The position numbers and the translations under genes are program-made. Positions 7,314 through 15,201 of a stretch of 41,393 nt of DNA are shown piece by piece. Source of the stretch: Planctomycetota bacterium (GTDB lineage Bacteria > Planctomycetota > Phycisphaerae > WQYP01); NCBI GenBank assembly GCA_021790475.1, contig JAJYDU010000005.1:1-41393 (forward strand). Reading direction: 5' to 3'. Numbering within the stretch: the first letter of the stretch is position 1; each line of letters starts with the position of its first letter. The notes beneath the pieces are model-generated. The model was not told the DNA's origin. It saw only the letters and a list, made by a program, of their open reading frames with translations, and ran no database searches.

Positions 7314-8918
7314 ATGCCCAAAGTTGAAATATACGATACAACGCTGCGTGACGGCAGCCAGGGAGAGGGAATATCCTTTTCCATCCAGGACAAAATGTTG
7401 ATATGCAAAAAGCTAGATGAATTGGGAGTGGATTTCATTGAAGGCGGCTATCCGCTTTCCAATCCCAAGGACGCGGGTTTTTTCCAGGAAGCCCGTTCCC
7501 TGCAGCTGCGGCAGGCACGGTTGGTCGCGTTTGGCATGACCCGGCGAAAAGGGGTCAAGCCCGACCAGGACGTGGGCCTGAACGCCCTGCGCGACGCGCA
7601 AACACCTTATGTAACAATTGTCGGCAAAACCTGGGATATGCACGCGACCCAGGTGCTGGAAGTATCGCTGCAGGAAAATATCGACATGATCGCCCAAAGC
7701 GTGGCGTATCTGACCAGCCTGGGCCGAAAAGTTATTTACGACGCCGAGCATTTTTTTGACGGCGTCCAGGCCAACCCGGAATATAGCCTGCAAACCATCG
7801 CGGCGGCGGCCGAGGCCGGGGCGGTGCTGGTATGCCTGTGCGATACCAACGGCGGCTCGCTGCCGGAGCGGGTCGCCCAATGGGTTGCGGCGGCGCGCCG
7901 GAAGGTAGCGGCGCCAATCGGCATTCATCCGCACAACGACAGCGGCCTGGCGGTAGCCAACGCCCTGGCAGGAGTGCGGGCGGGAGCCGTGCAGGTGCAG
8001 GGAACCATCAACGGTTTCGGTGAACGGTGCGGCAATGTGGACATCACCACGGTGATCGCCAACCTGCGGCTGAAACTGGGTTATGAATGCCTGCCCCCGG
8101 ATTCGCTGGCGCATTTAACCGAGACCGCCCGCTATGTGTACGAGGTGGCGAATCTGAATCTGGTTAACAACCAGCCTTACGTCGGCACGAGCGCCTTTGC
8201 CCACAAGGGCGGCATGCACGTACATGCGGTGAATAAAATGACCCGCTCCTATGAACACGTGGCGCCGGAAGCGGTCGGCAATACGCGGCGCATCCTGGTT
8301 TCGGAACTTTCCGGCGTTTCCAATATCGCCGCCACGGCGGGCCGAAAGTTCAACATTGAAAAAGACCGGGCGGCGCTCAAGCTGGTGCTCGATCAGGTCA
8401 GCCGGCTCGAAGCGCAGGGCTATCAGTTTGAAGCCGCGGAAGGTTCATTTGAACTGATTTTGCGGCGGCAGATCGGGCGTTACCGGAAATTCTTTGACTT
8501 GCACCATTACCGTTGCGCGGTATCCCGCCAGGAGGGGGGGCAAGTGATTACCAAGGCGACGCTTTCACTGCTGGTGGAAGGCCGGCAGATCAACGCGTTC
8601 GCCGAAGGCGACGGGCCGATCAACGCCTTGGACGCGGCGCTGCGCCAGGCGCTGGCGCCGGCTTATCCGGGCATTGCCAGTCTGCACCTGGTCGATTACA
8701 AGGTGCGGGTGGTTAATGCCACGGCGGAAACGGCCGCGAAGGTCCGGGTGGTGATTGAATTCCGCTCGCCGGAAGGGTTTTTTGGAACCATCGGCGTGTC
8801 GGAAAATATCATCGAGGCAAGCTGGCAGGCCTTGTGCGACGCGGTGGAATATCGGCTGATCCATGAACAGGAAGCCCTTGCCGCCAAGGCAATAGAGCAG
8901 GCGAGCAGGAGAAAGTAG
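7314..8918 (+). CDS. cimA: citramalate synthase
   Basis: A 534-residue member of the isopropylmalate/homocitrate synthase family that best matches the citramalate synthase type. It condenses pyruvate with acetyl-CoA to (R)-citramalate, opening the threonine-independent isoleucine route. Evidence: the HMGL-like start YDTTLRDGSQGEGISFS with the catalytic Arg-Asp, the metal ligands in GIHPHNDSGLAVANAL, NGFGERCGNVDI, the FAHKGGMHVHAV segment, and a C-terminal LeuA dimer/allosteric domain (VITKATLSLLVEGRQINAFAEGDGPINALDAALR). ATG 7314 is chosen because GAGG lies just upstream and the family N-terminus begins there; the 97 extra residues of the track ORF run through the leader terminator. Promoter, structured RNA and terminator upstream suggest regulated expression. 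Alternative: 2-isopropylmalate synthase, less likely. Confidence 0.92.
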   Translation: MPKVEIYDTTLRDGSQGEGISFSIQDKMLICKKLDELGVDFIEGGYPLSNPKDAGFFQEARSLQLRQARLVAFGMTRRKGVKPDQDVGLNALRDAQTPYVTIVGKTWDMHATQVLEVSLQENIDMIAQSVAYLTSLGRKVIYDAEHFFDGVQANPEYSLQTIAAAAEAGAVLVCLCDTNGGSLPERVAQWVAAARRKVAAPIGIHPHNDSGLAVANALAGVRAGAVQVQGTINGFGERCGNVDITTVIANLRLKLGYECLPPDSLAHLTETARYVYEVANLNLVNNQPYVGTSAFAHKGGMHVHAVNKMTRSYEHVAPEAVGNTRRILVSELSGVSNIAATAGRKFNIEKDRAALKLVLDQVSRLEAQGYQFEAAEGSFELILRRQIGRYRKFFDLHHYRCAVSRQEGGQVITKATLSLLVEGRQINAFAEGDGPINALDAALRQALAPAYPGIASLHLVDYKVRVVNATAETAAKVRVVIEFRSPEGFFGTIGVSENIIEASWQALCDAVEYRLIHEQEALAAKAIEQASRRK

Positions 8919-9144
8919 ACAGTAGAGCAATTGCGGTTGGCCATTATTATTGGCGTAGCTATCGCGAGATAGTTCTCATCACGATCCCGACGTGTCCCGA
9001 TAACTATCGGGGCTGCTTATTGGGGTCGGGATCTACTTTCTAATTTGGATTCGCCCGCTATCCCGACATTGGTAGGGACAGGAGGGCGCCCACCAACCGT
9101 CCGGTGGCAGGCAGGTCGGTAATGTCGGCGCTAATGAGGACGAT
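8919..9144. promoter_or_regulatory. hairpin-rich cimA-valS intergenic region
   Basis: This gap holds at least four inverted repeats. CTATC-GCGA-GATAG lies at about 8959-8972. GATCCCGAC (8983-8991) pairs with GTCGGGATC (9025-9033) and encloses the palindrome CCCGATAACTATCGGG. CCGACATT (9063-9070) pairs with AATGTCGG (9121-9128) and encloses CCACC/GGTGG. The last structure ends just before the valS ribosome-binding site (GAGGA), so it could influence valS translation. There is no T-box GGTGGNACCGCG motif. No protein-coding gene is apparent. Confidence 0.5.
8995..9012. repeat. short palindrome TCCCGAT-N4-ATCGGGG (copy 2)
   Basis: TCCCGATAACTATCGGGG is the second copy of the dispersed palindrome, here nested inside a larger inverted repeat. 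Confidence 0.6.
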
Positions 9145-12100
9145 ATGAACGAAGCGCTTTCCCCTCAATATGATCCGCAAGCGGTGGAAAGCCGCATTTA
9201 TGCACTATGGCTGGAGAAAACGGGGAATTTTCACGCTGTTCCCGGTGCCGCCGGATCGCCCAAATTCAGCATGGTGATTCCGCCGCCAAATGTGACCGGG
9301 GCCCTGCATCTGGGTCATGCGATCAATGGGACCATCCAGGACATTCTGGCCCGCTATCACCGGATGAAAGGCGATAATACTCTCTGGATACCGGGGATCG
9401 ACCATGCCGGCATCGCTACACAGGCGGTGGTGGAACGAACAATTTTCGAGCAGGAAAAAAAGAGTCGCCATGACCTGGGCCGCGAAGAATTGGTCCGCCG
9501 GATTTGGCAGTGGAAAGAAAAATTCGGCAATCGGATTATTCAGCAACTCCAGCGCATGGGCGTATCCTGCGACTGGAACCGCACGCGTTTCACGCTTGAT
9601 GACATCTGCGCCCGCGCCGTGCGCGAAGCTTTTTTTAAACTTTTCAAGGATGGCCTGATCTTCCGCGGCCTGCGGCTGGTGAATTGGGACACGCACCTGC
9701 AAACTGCGGTGGCCGATGATGAAATTTACCATGAAACGGTCAAAGGCCGACTCACCTCGATTAAATATCCGCTGGTGGACCGCCGGCCCGGTGAGCCGGA
9801 ATATTTAATCGTCGCCACCACCCGACCGGAAACCATGCTCGGCGATACCGCTTTGGCGGTGCATCCGGAAGATCCGCGTTATCAAAAGCTGATCGGTCGA
9901 AAGGCGCAAGTGCCGCTGATGGGCCGGGAAATTCCCATTATCGCCGATGGACTGCTGGTGGATCCGAAATTCGGCACCGGTGTGGTAAAGGTGACACCGG
10001 CGCATGATCCGAACGATTACGCCGCCGGCCAACGGAATCATCTGCCGCAGATCAACTTGCTTACGCCGGATGGAAAGGTCAATGGGAATGGCACGGGTAA
10101 GTCTGGGTTTTGGGGCAAGAGCTTTGATTATTCCGGCCTTCGATTCGCTTCCGATGCCCGCCGCCTTGTTTTAGAAGATTTGGAAGTGCTGGGCCTGATC
10201 GCCGAGTCCAAACCATACGAACACGAAGTCGGCCACAGCGACCGCAGCAAGACCCCTATCGAGCCATATTTAAGTGAACAGTGGTTTGTTAAAATGGGCG
10301 ATGTGGAGGGCGGTATCACTCTGGGCGATGGAACCAAATCCAGTGGGCTGGCCCAGGCGGCGCTGGATGCGGTCAAGAGCGGCCGCGTGAAAATCATCCC
10401 CGCGCGCTATACCCAGGGCTATATCGACTGGCTGTCGCAGAAACGCGACTGGTGCATCAGTCGCCAGTTGTGGTGGGGACATCGGATACCGGTGTGGAGC
10501 GTATCTTGTAACCCTGGCATAGATTTTGGACATCCAACTCGTGAGGAGGCGACACAAGAAATTGCTAATAAGATCGTTGCTTATATCAGCGACGAGAAAC
10601 ATAGCAATGATTTGATTTTTCGTGTCGATACAACCTATGGTCTACCGAAGATAGTTTTTTGCTGTCGAACTACCGAGGTTGCGGAAAAGATGGAGGAACT
10701 GGCGGGCTACATCAACGCGAATGCTACAGATACTATCCATTCACCACCGCTGGAGAAAGAGTCTGACCTTCGTCTTGCACCCAAGGGTTTGAGAGAACTC
10801 ATCCGGAATAACGGCCTGACCCTCGCTATCCGCAGGTTGATGCAAGACCCCGACGTTCTGGACACCTGGTTTTCCTCCGCGCTGTGGCCGCTATCGACTA
10901 TGGGCTGGCCCGCCAACGGAATCAGCGATAAACCTGAAGATCAACTATTGCCCTATTTTTATCCCACCGGTGTACTTTCCACAGCGCGGGAAATTCTCAC
11001 TCTGTGGGTGGCGCGGATGGTGATGTTCGGCCTTTACCTGCATGGCGATGTCCCGTTCAAACAGGTTTACATCCATGCGGTGATTCAGGACGGCCAGGGC
11101 CGACCGATGAAAAAATCGCTCGGCAACGGCGTGGACCCGGTGGACATTATCGAAAGCCACGGCGCCGACGCCTTGCGCTTCACACTGGCGGGCATGGCCA
11201 CCGAAACGCAGGACATCCGTTTGCCGGTGGTCAAAGATAAAGCCACCGGAAAAAATACCAGCCCGCGTTTTGACAGCGGCCGGAATTTTGCCAATAAAAT
11301 ATGGAACGCCGCAAGGTTTATTCTTTCGAATCTGGACGAATCCCATCGGAAACATGAAATTTCAAATTTCAACTCCCCAATCATCGCCATCGCCCAGTCC
11401 GGCAAATTGGAAGATCGGTGGATTTTAAGCCGGCTCAATCAAACCGTGCGCGCGACATACGAATCGCTGGCACAGTTTCGCTTCGCCGATCTATGTTCCA
11501 CGCTCTATGGCTTCTTCTGGAATGATCTGTGCGACTGGTACCTGGAAATCGCCAAGGCCCGCCTCCAACAGAAAGATTCATCCGTGCCAACCGTGTTGCA
11601 TTATTGTCTGCAAACCAGCCTGGCGCTGCTGCATCCCGTGATGCCGTTTATCACCGAGGAAATCTTCACGCGGTTGGCGCCAACGGCGGAATCATTGCTC
11701 CTGGCCGGCCCTTTTCCTGAATATATCCGGGAATTGGATTGTCCGCGGGCGGAAAAGGAAATGGACCTGTTGCAGCGGATCATCCGCGCCATCCGCGATA
11801 TCCGCAATCAATGCAACATCGAATCGAAAAAAATCCTGGACGCGGCGGTGCTTGTCAGCGCCCACGACAGAGCAATTGTGGTGGAGAACCGGACAATAAT
11901 TGAAACGCTCTCCGGTGCGACATTACGCGAGATAAAGGAGACAGGACACAGACTATCAGACATATTTCAAAAAGATACGGTGCGGGTGATTTTACCCTGT
12001 CTGCCCGGGCACAGGCAGACCGACGTTCAAATCCATGTATCCGGCGCGGCGGACCGCCCGGCCCAAATCAAGAAGCTTGCTCAGCGGCGCCTGGAACTGG

Positions 12101-12258
12101 AAAAATTGATTGCCGCGGGCAAAGCCCGTATGGCCAATGATGGTTTTATCAGCAAGGCGCCGCCGGCGGTTGTGCAGGGACTGCGGGAACAATTATGCAA
12201 ACAGGAATCGGAATTAACGGCCATTCAGCAGCGCCTGACGGAATTGACCGGCGCCTAG
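9145..12258 (+). CDS. valS: valyl-tRNA synthetase with an unusual internal insertion
   Basis: A class Ia aminoacyl-tRNA synthetase of 1037 residues, longer than many family members. The HIGH-type motif is PPNVTGALHLGHA near residue 50, and the editing domain carries TTRPETMLGDTALAVHP. The KMSKS loop reads RPMKKSLGNGVDP: the first Lys and the first Ser of KMSKS are replaced, but the second Lys and final Ser remain. Between WWGHRIPVW and QDPDVLDTWFSSALW there are about 105 residues where many ValS proteins have only a few dozen, including a short Cys ribbon; here the stretch is longer, AT-richer and lacks CxxC pairs. The C-terminal coiled-coil arm (QIKKLAQRRLELEKLI to QQRLTEL) is present. GAGGA lies before ATG 9145. 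A palindrome (11999-12020) is translated in the linker before the arm. Confidence 0.96.
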   Translation: MNEALSPQYDPQAVESRIYALWLEKTGNFHAVPGAAGSPKFSMVIPPPNVTGALHLGHAINGTIQDILARYHRMKGDNTLWIPGIDHAGIATQAVVERTIFEQEKKSRHDLGREELVRRIWQWKEKFGNRIIQQLQRMGVSCDWNRTRFTLDDICARAVREAFFKLFKDGLIFRGLRLVNWDTHLQTAVADDEIYHETVKGRLTSIKYPLVDRRPGEPEYLIVATTRPETMLGDTALAVHPEDPRYQKLIGRKAQVPLMGREIPIIADGLLVDPKFGTGVVKVTPAHDPNDYAAGQRNHLPQINLLTPDGKVNGNGTGKSGFWGKSFDYSGLRFASDARRLVLEDLEVLGLIAESKPYEHEVGHSDRSKTPIEPYLSEQWFVKMGDVEGGITLGDGTKSSGLAQAALDAVKSGRVKIIPARYTQGYIDWLSQKRDWCISRQLWWGHRIPVWSVSCNPGIDFGHPTREEATQEIANKIVAYISDEKHSNDLIFRVDTTYGLPKIVFCCRTTEVAEKMEELAGYINANATDTIHSPPLEKESDLRLAPKGLRELIRNNGLTLAIRRLMQDPDVLDTWFSSALWPLSTMGWPANGISDKPEDQLLPYFYPTGVLSTAREILTLWVARMVMFGLYLHGDVPFKQVYIHAVIQDGQGRPMKKSLGNGVDPVDIIESHGADALRFTLAGMATETQDIRLPVVKDKATGKNTSPRFDSGRNFANKIWNAARFILSNLDESHRKHEISNFNSPIIAIAQSGKLEDRWILSRLNQTVRATYESLAQFRFADLCSTLYGFFWNDLCDWYLEIAKARLQQKDSSVPTVLHYCLQTSLALLHPVMPFITEEIFTRLAPTAESLLLAGPFPEYIRELDCPRAEKEMDLLQRIIRAIRDIRNQCNIESKKILDAAVLVSAHDRAIVVENRTIIETLSGATLREIKETGHRLSDIFQKDTVRVILPCLPGHRQTDVQIHVSGAADRPAQIKKLAQRRLELEKLIAAGKARMANDGFISKAPPAVVQGLREQLCKQESELTAIQQRLTELTGA
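11999..12020. repeat. palindrome GTCTGCC-N8-GGCAGAC inside valS
   Basis: The 7-bp arms enclose CGGGCACA; the segment is translated in frame as part of LPGHRQTD, a poorly conserved position before the C-terminal arm of ValS. It resembles short palindromic repeats that sit in protein linkers. Confidence 0.5.
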
Positions 12259-12259
12259 G

Positions 12260-12285
12260 TCTATCCGGACAGGCTGTTGGATAGA
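12260..12285. terminator. hairpin between valS and the aminopeptidase gene
   Basis: TCTATCC (12260-12266) and GGATAGA (12279-12285) pair over 7 bp with a 12-nt loop. A run of six or seven T follows, but only after a gap of about 8 nt, so termination would be partial at best. It directly follows the valS stop. Confidence 0.35.
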
Positions 12286-12316
12286 ACATTGACTTTTTTG
12301 AAAGGATATATTGCTC

Positions 12317-13453
12317 ATGCGTGATCAACGACTGGACCGTCTGGCGTCGGTATTGGTGGGTTATTCGACCGGAGTGAAATCCGGCCAATTATGCCGGATA
12401 TCCGGCGAGGCCGTGGGATTGCCGCTCATGGAGGCCATTTACGAACAGGTGATTGCCGCCGGCGCGCACGCCTTTGTGAGTATTTCGTCCGACGCCATGG
12501 AAGAGGCATTTTTTCGTCTTGCTTCGCCGGCGCAGCTTGCTTATGTTTCGCCGCTGAGCCAGTTCATCATCGAAAAAATTGACGTATCCTTCGGCCTATG
12601 GGCCGATGAAAACACCAAAAGCATGACGAATGTCGATCCGAAAAAGCAGGCGGCGGCGGCCCAGGCGCGCAAGCCGATCAGTCAGCGGTTCCTGGAACGC
12701 GCCGCCAAGGGCGAATTGCAATGGGTCGGCACGCAATATCCCACGCAGGCCAGCGCCCAGGACGCGGAAATGTCGCTGCGCGAATACGAGAATTTCGTAT
12801 TTCATGCCGGTTTGCTGCACCTGCCCGACCCCGTAGCGGAGTGGAAGCGAATCAGCGAACGGCAGCAGCGGTTGGCTGATTTTCTCAATTCGGCCCGCGA
12901 GGTACGGGTGATCGGCAGGGATACCGATCTGCGACTGGGCGTAGAGGGGCGAAAATGGATCAATTGCTGCGGCCACGAAAATTTTCCCGATGGCGAAGTC
13001 TTCACCGGTCCGGTGGAGGATGCGGTCGATGGAACGATTCGCTACAGCTTTCCCGCGGTACACCATGGCCGCGAATGTCATGATATTTCCCTGACATTCC
13101 GGGCGGGCAAAGTGGTTGCGGCGCGGGCGTCCAAGGGCGAGGATTTTCTTCTGGCCATGCTGGATCAGGACGCGGGCGCGCGGGTGCTGGGCGAATTTGC
13201 CATCGGCACGAATTTTTCCATTACGCAATATACTAAAAACACGCTTTTCGACGAAAAAATAGGCGGCACGTGTCATGCGGCGCTGGGCGCGGCGTATCCT
13301 GAAACCGGCGGGAAAAACCAGAGCGGCTTGCACTGGGACATGGTATGCGATTTGCGCCAACCCGGCTGCCGCCTAGAGGTGGACGGCCAGCCGATTCTGG
13401 ACGCGGGCCGGTTTGCGGAACCCCAATGGCCAAACCCCGGCGCGCCGGGATAA
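12317..13453 (+). CDS. aminopeptidase, M29 family (thermophilic aminopeptidase type)
   Basis: A roughly 378-residue metallo-aminopeptidase that trims N-terminal residues from peptides in the cytoplasm. The M29 family is indicated by the opening LASVLVGYSTGVKSGQLCRISG and by its metal-ligand segments: NFPDGEVFTGP, RVLGEFAIGTN, TLFDEKIGGTCHAALG and LHWDMVCDL, which contribute the Glu, Glu, Glu/His and His/Asp ligands. ATG 12317 is preferred over the TTG at 12311 because GAAAGGA lies about 10 nt upstream of it. Length is typical for the family. The next gene, an FKBP lipoprotein, begins about 60 bp after the stop on the same strand. Confidence 0.92.
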   Translation: MRDQRLDRLASVLVGYSTGVKSGQLCRISGEAVGLPLMEAIYEQVIAAGAHAFVSISSDAMEEAFFRLASPAQLAYVSPLSQFIIEKIDVSFGLWADENTKSMTNVDPKKQAAAAQARKPISQRFLERAAKGELQWVGTQYPTQASAQDAEMSLREYENFVFHAGLLHLPDPVAEWKRISERQQRLADFLNSAREVRVIGRDTDLRLGVEGRKWINCCGHENFPDGEVFTGPVEDAVDGTIRYSFPAVHHGRECHDISLTFRAGKVVAARASKGEDFLLAMLDQDAGARVLGEFAIGTNFSITQYTKNTLFDEKIGGTCHAALGAAYPETGGKNQSGLHWDMVCDLRQPGCRLEVDGQPILDAGRFAEPQWPNPGAPG

Positions 13454-13516
13454 TGGGCCGTGGACAAATTTACCACACGGCGATTGATGCGTTTGGGATA
13501 TAATAAGGACATGAAA

Positions 13517-14113
13517 ATGAACCTGCGATTGTCAACCGTTTTTCTGGGACTGGGCGTTGCGACCTTACTGGCGGCGGGATGCCAACACCATTCCCGTACT
13601 CCTTCGCCGTCGCCGGCGATGCAATCAAAGGCATCTTCGGCAAAGGCTTTGTCCACGTCGGCGCCACGGGCGATGAACAAGGCCGCGACCGCACGACCAA
13701 CCGTATTGCGGCCCGCGACAAAGTTTGTTCGCGTGAATAAACTCGCCGACGGATTGATTATCCAGGACATCAAAATCGGGGCTGGCGCCAGGCCGCGGCC
13801 GGGAAAGCAGGTGGTGGTCAATTACACCGGCTGGTTGCCCAACGGTAAGATATTCGACGCCACCCGTCTGCACGGCAACCAACCGTTCATGTTTGTTTAT
13901 GATCGAGGCCAGGTAATTCCGGGATGGGACAAGGGACTCGCCGGGATGAGAGTTGGCGGCATACGTCAGCTTGTGATTCCCCCGAAACTGGCCTATGGCG
14001 CCCAAGGCGTTCCCCCGACCATTCCACCTCAAGCCACGCTTATCTTTCGCATTCACCTGCTGGCGATCATCAACAACACCGCCGGACCGGCCGGCGGGGA
14101 ACAGGAACGTTAA
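13517..14113 (+). CDS. FKBP-type peptidyl-prolyl cis-trans isomerase, lipoprotein
   Basis: A 198-residue exported prolyl isomerase that would speed folding of proteins outside the cytoplasm. The start at 13517 places AAGGA 7 nt upstream; the track start at 13460 and the ATG at 13511 are less suitable. The signal peptide NLRLSTVFLGLGVATLLAAGC ends in a lipobox, with acylated Cys at about residue 25. A Ser/Pro/Ala-rich linker follows, then a single FKBP domain: KQVVVNYTGWLPNGKIFDAT, VIPGWDKGLAGMRVGGIRQLVIPPKLAYG and IPPQATLIFRIHLL, with the binding-pocket residues conserved. ispH starts 16 bp downstream, so the two are almost certainly co-transcribed. Confidence 0.94.
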   Translation: MNLRLSTVFLGLGVATLLAAGCQHHSRTPSPSPAMQSKASSAKALSTSAPRAMNKAATARPTVLRPATKFVRVNKLADGLIIQDIKIGAGARPRPGKQVVVNYTGWLPNGKIFDATRLHGNQPFMFVYDRGQVIPGWDKGLAGMRVGGIRQLVIPPKLAYGAQGVPPTIPPQATLIFRIHLLAIINNTAGPAGGEQER

Positions 14114-14129
14114 AACCGGAGCGTACAAG

Positions 14130-15080
14130 ATGAAAATTTTATTGGCCAACCCCCGGGGATTTTGCGCCGGCGTTAACATGGCGATTGAATGTGTCGAACG
14201 CGTGCTGCTGCTCAAGGGTTCGCCGATTTACGTATTTCACGAGATCGTACATAACCGGCACGTGGTGGAACGATTTACGCGGCAAGGCGTTATTTTTGTC
14301 AACTCCGTCGAAGAAGTGCCGCCGGGGGCGACTTTGGTATACAGTGCCCATGGCGTGTCGCCGGAAGTGCGCCAGCGGGCCGGAGAGCGAAATCTGCTCC
14401 AGGTGGACGCCACCTGCCCGCTGGTAACCAAAGTGCACAACGAGGCGATTCGTTATGCCCGGCAGAAGTTCACCATTGTATTGATCGGCCACGCCGATCA
14501 CGACGAAGTCGTTGGTACGCTCGGTGAAGCGCCGGACGCGATTCGGATCGTCGAATGCGTCGCGGACGTGGACCGCCTGGAAATTCCGGACTCTCATCGC
14601 GTGGCCTATCTGACGCAAACCACGCTGAGCCTGGACGACGCGGCGAAAATCATCGCCGCGCTGAAGAAAAAATTTCCCCGCATTCAGGCCCCGCCCAAGG
14701 AAGATATCTGCTACGCCACCACCAACCGCCAGACCGCCGTGCAAAAACTGGCCGGGGAATGCGATCTGGTGCTTGTGGTGGGCAGCCGGAACAGTTCCAA
14801 TTCCAAGCGCCTGGTGGAAATGGCGCGAAACCGCGGCACCCCGGCGTACCTGGTTGACGATGCTTCGCACCTCGACCACGGCTGGTTCGGTCAATCCCAG
14901 AATGTGCTCATTACGGCGGGCGCCTCGGCGCCGGAAGACCTGGTGCAGGAAATTGTGGACCTTCTCCAATCGCGATACGGGGCAAGCGTGGAATTGCGGC
15001 ATGTCACGCCGGAAGACATGCACTTTGAATTGCCGCTGTCGTTACGAAAGCTCGAAGAGCGGTACCTGGCCGCCCCATGA
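14130..15080 (+). CDS. ispH: 4-hydroxy-3-methylbut-2-enyl diphosphate reductase
   Basis: A 316-residue iron-sulfur enzyme of the last step of the MEP pathway, converting HMBPP to IPP and DMAPP. The three cluster cysteines are visible: GFCAGVNMAIE (Cys12), DATCPLVTKVH (about Cys95) and ICYATTNRQTAV (about Cys195). Other signatures are EIVHNRHVV, YSAHGVSP, GHADHDEVVGT and GSRNSSNSKRLVE. The start at 14130 has GGAG 8 nt upstream and gives the standard N-terminus; the track ORF extends 45 residues into the FKBP gene. Dxs, the first enzyme of the same pathway, is encoded 2.5 kb downstream on the same strand, with one gene between. Confidence 0.97.
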   Translation: MKILLANPRGFCAGVNMAIECVERVLLLKGSPIYVFHEIVHNRHVVERFTRQGVIFVNSVEEVPPGATLVYSAHGVSPEVRQRAGERNLLQVDATCPLVTKVHNEAIRYARQKFTIVLIGHADHDEVVGTLGEAPDAIRIVECVADVDRLEIPDSHRVAYLTQTTLSLDDAAKIIAALKKKFPRIQAPPKEDICYATTNRQTAVQKLAGECDLVLVVGSRNSSNSKRLVEMARNRGTPAYLVDDASHLDHGWFGQSQNVLITAGASAPEDLVQEIVDLLQSRYGASVELRHVTPEDMHFELPLSLRKLEERYLAAP

Positions 15081-15201
15081 TCTCCGGGCGGCCGGGCCAA
15101 CGGTCGGACCGCTTACGGTATGGACAGATGGGGCGCATATCGCCGATACATAAAGGGAGGGGATACTTTTTTCGCCTGGAGGGACAGGCCGCCGGCCGGT
15201 T

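Noticed and set aside
13499-13504. TATAAT box directly ahead of the FKBP gene
   Set aside because: No -35 box at a proper distance, and the predicted start of transcription would fall inside the start codon region.
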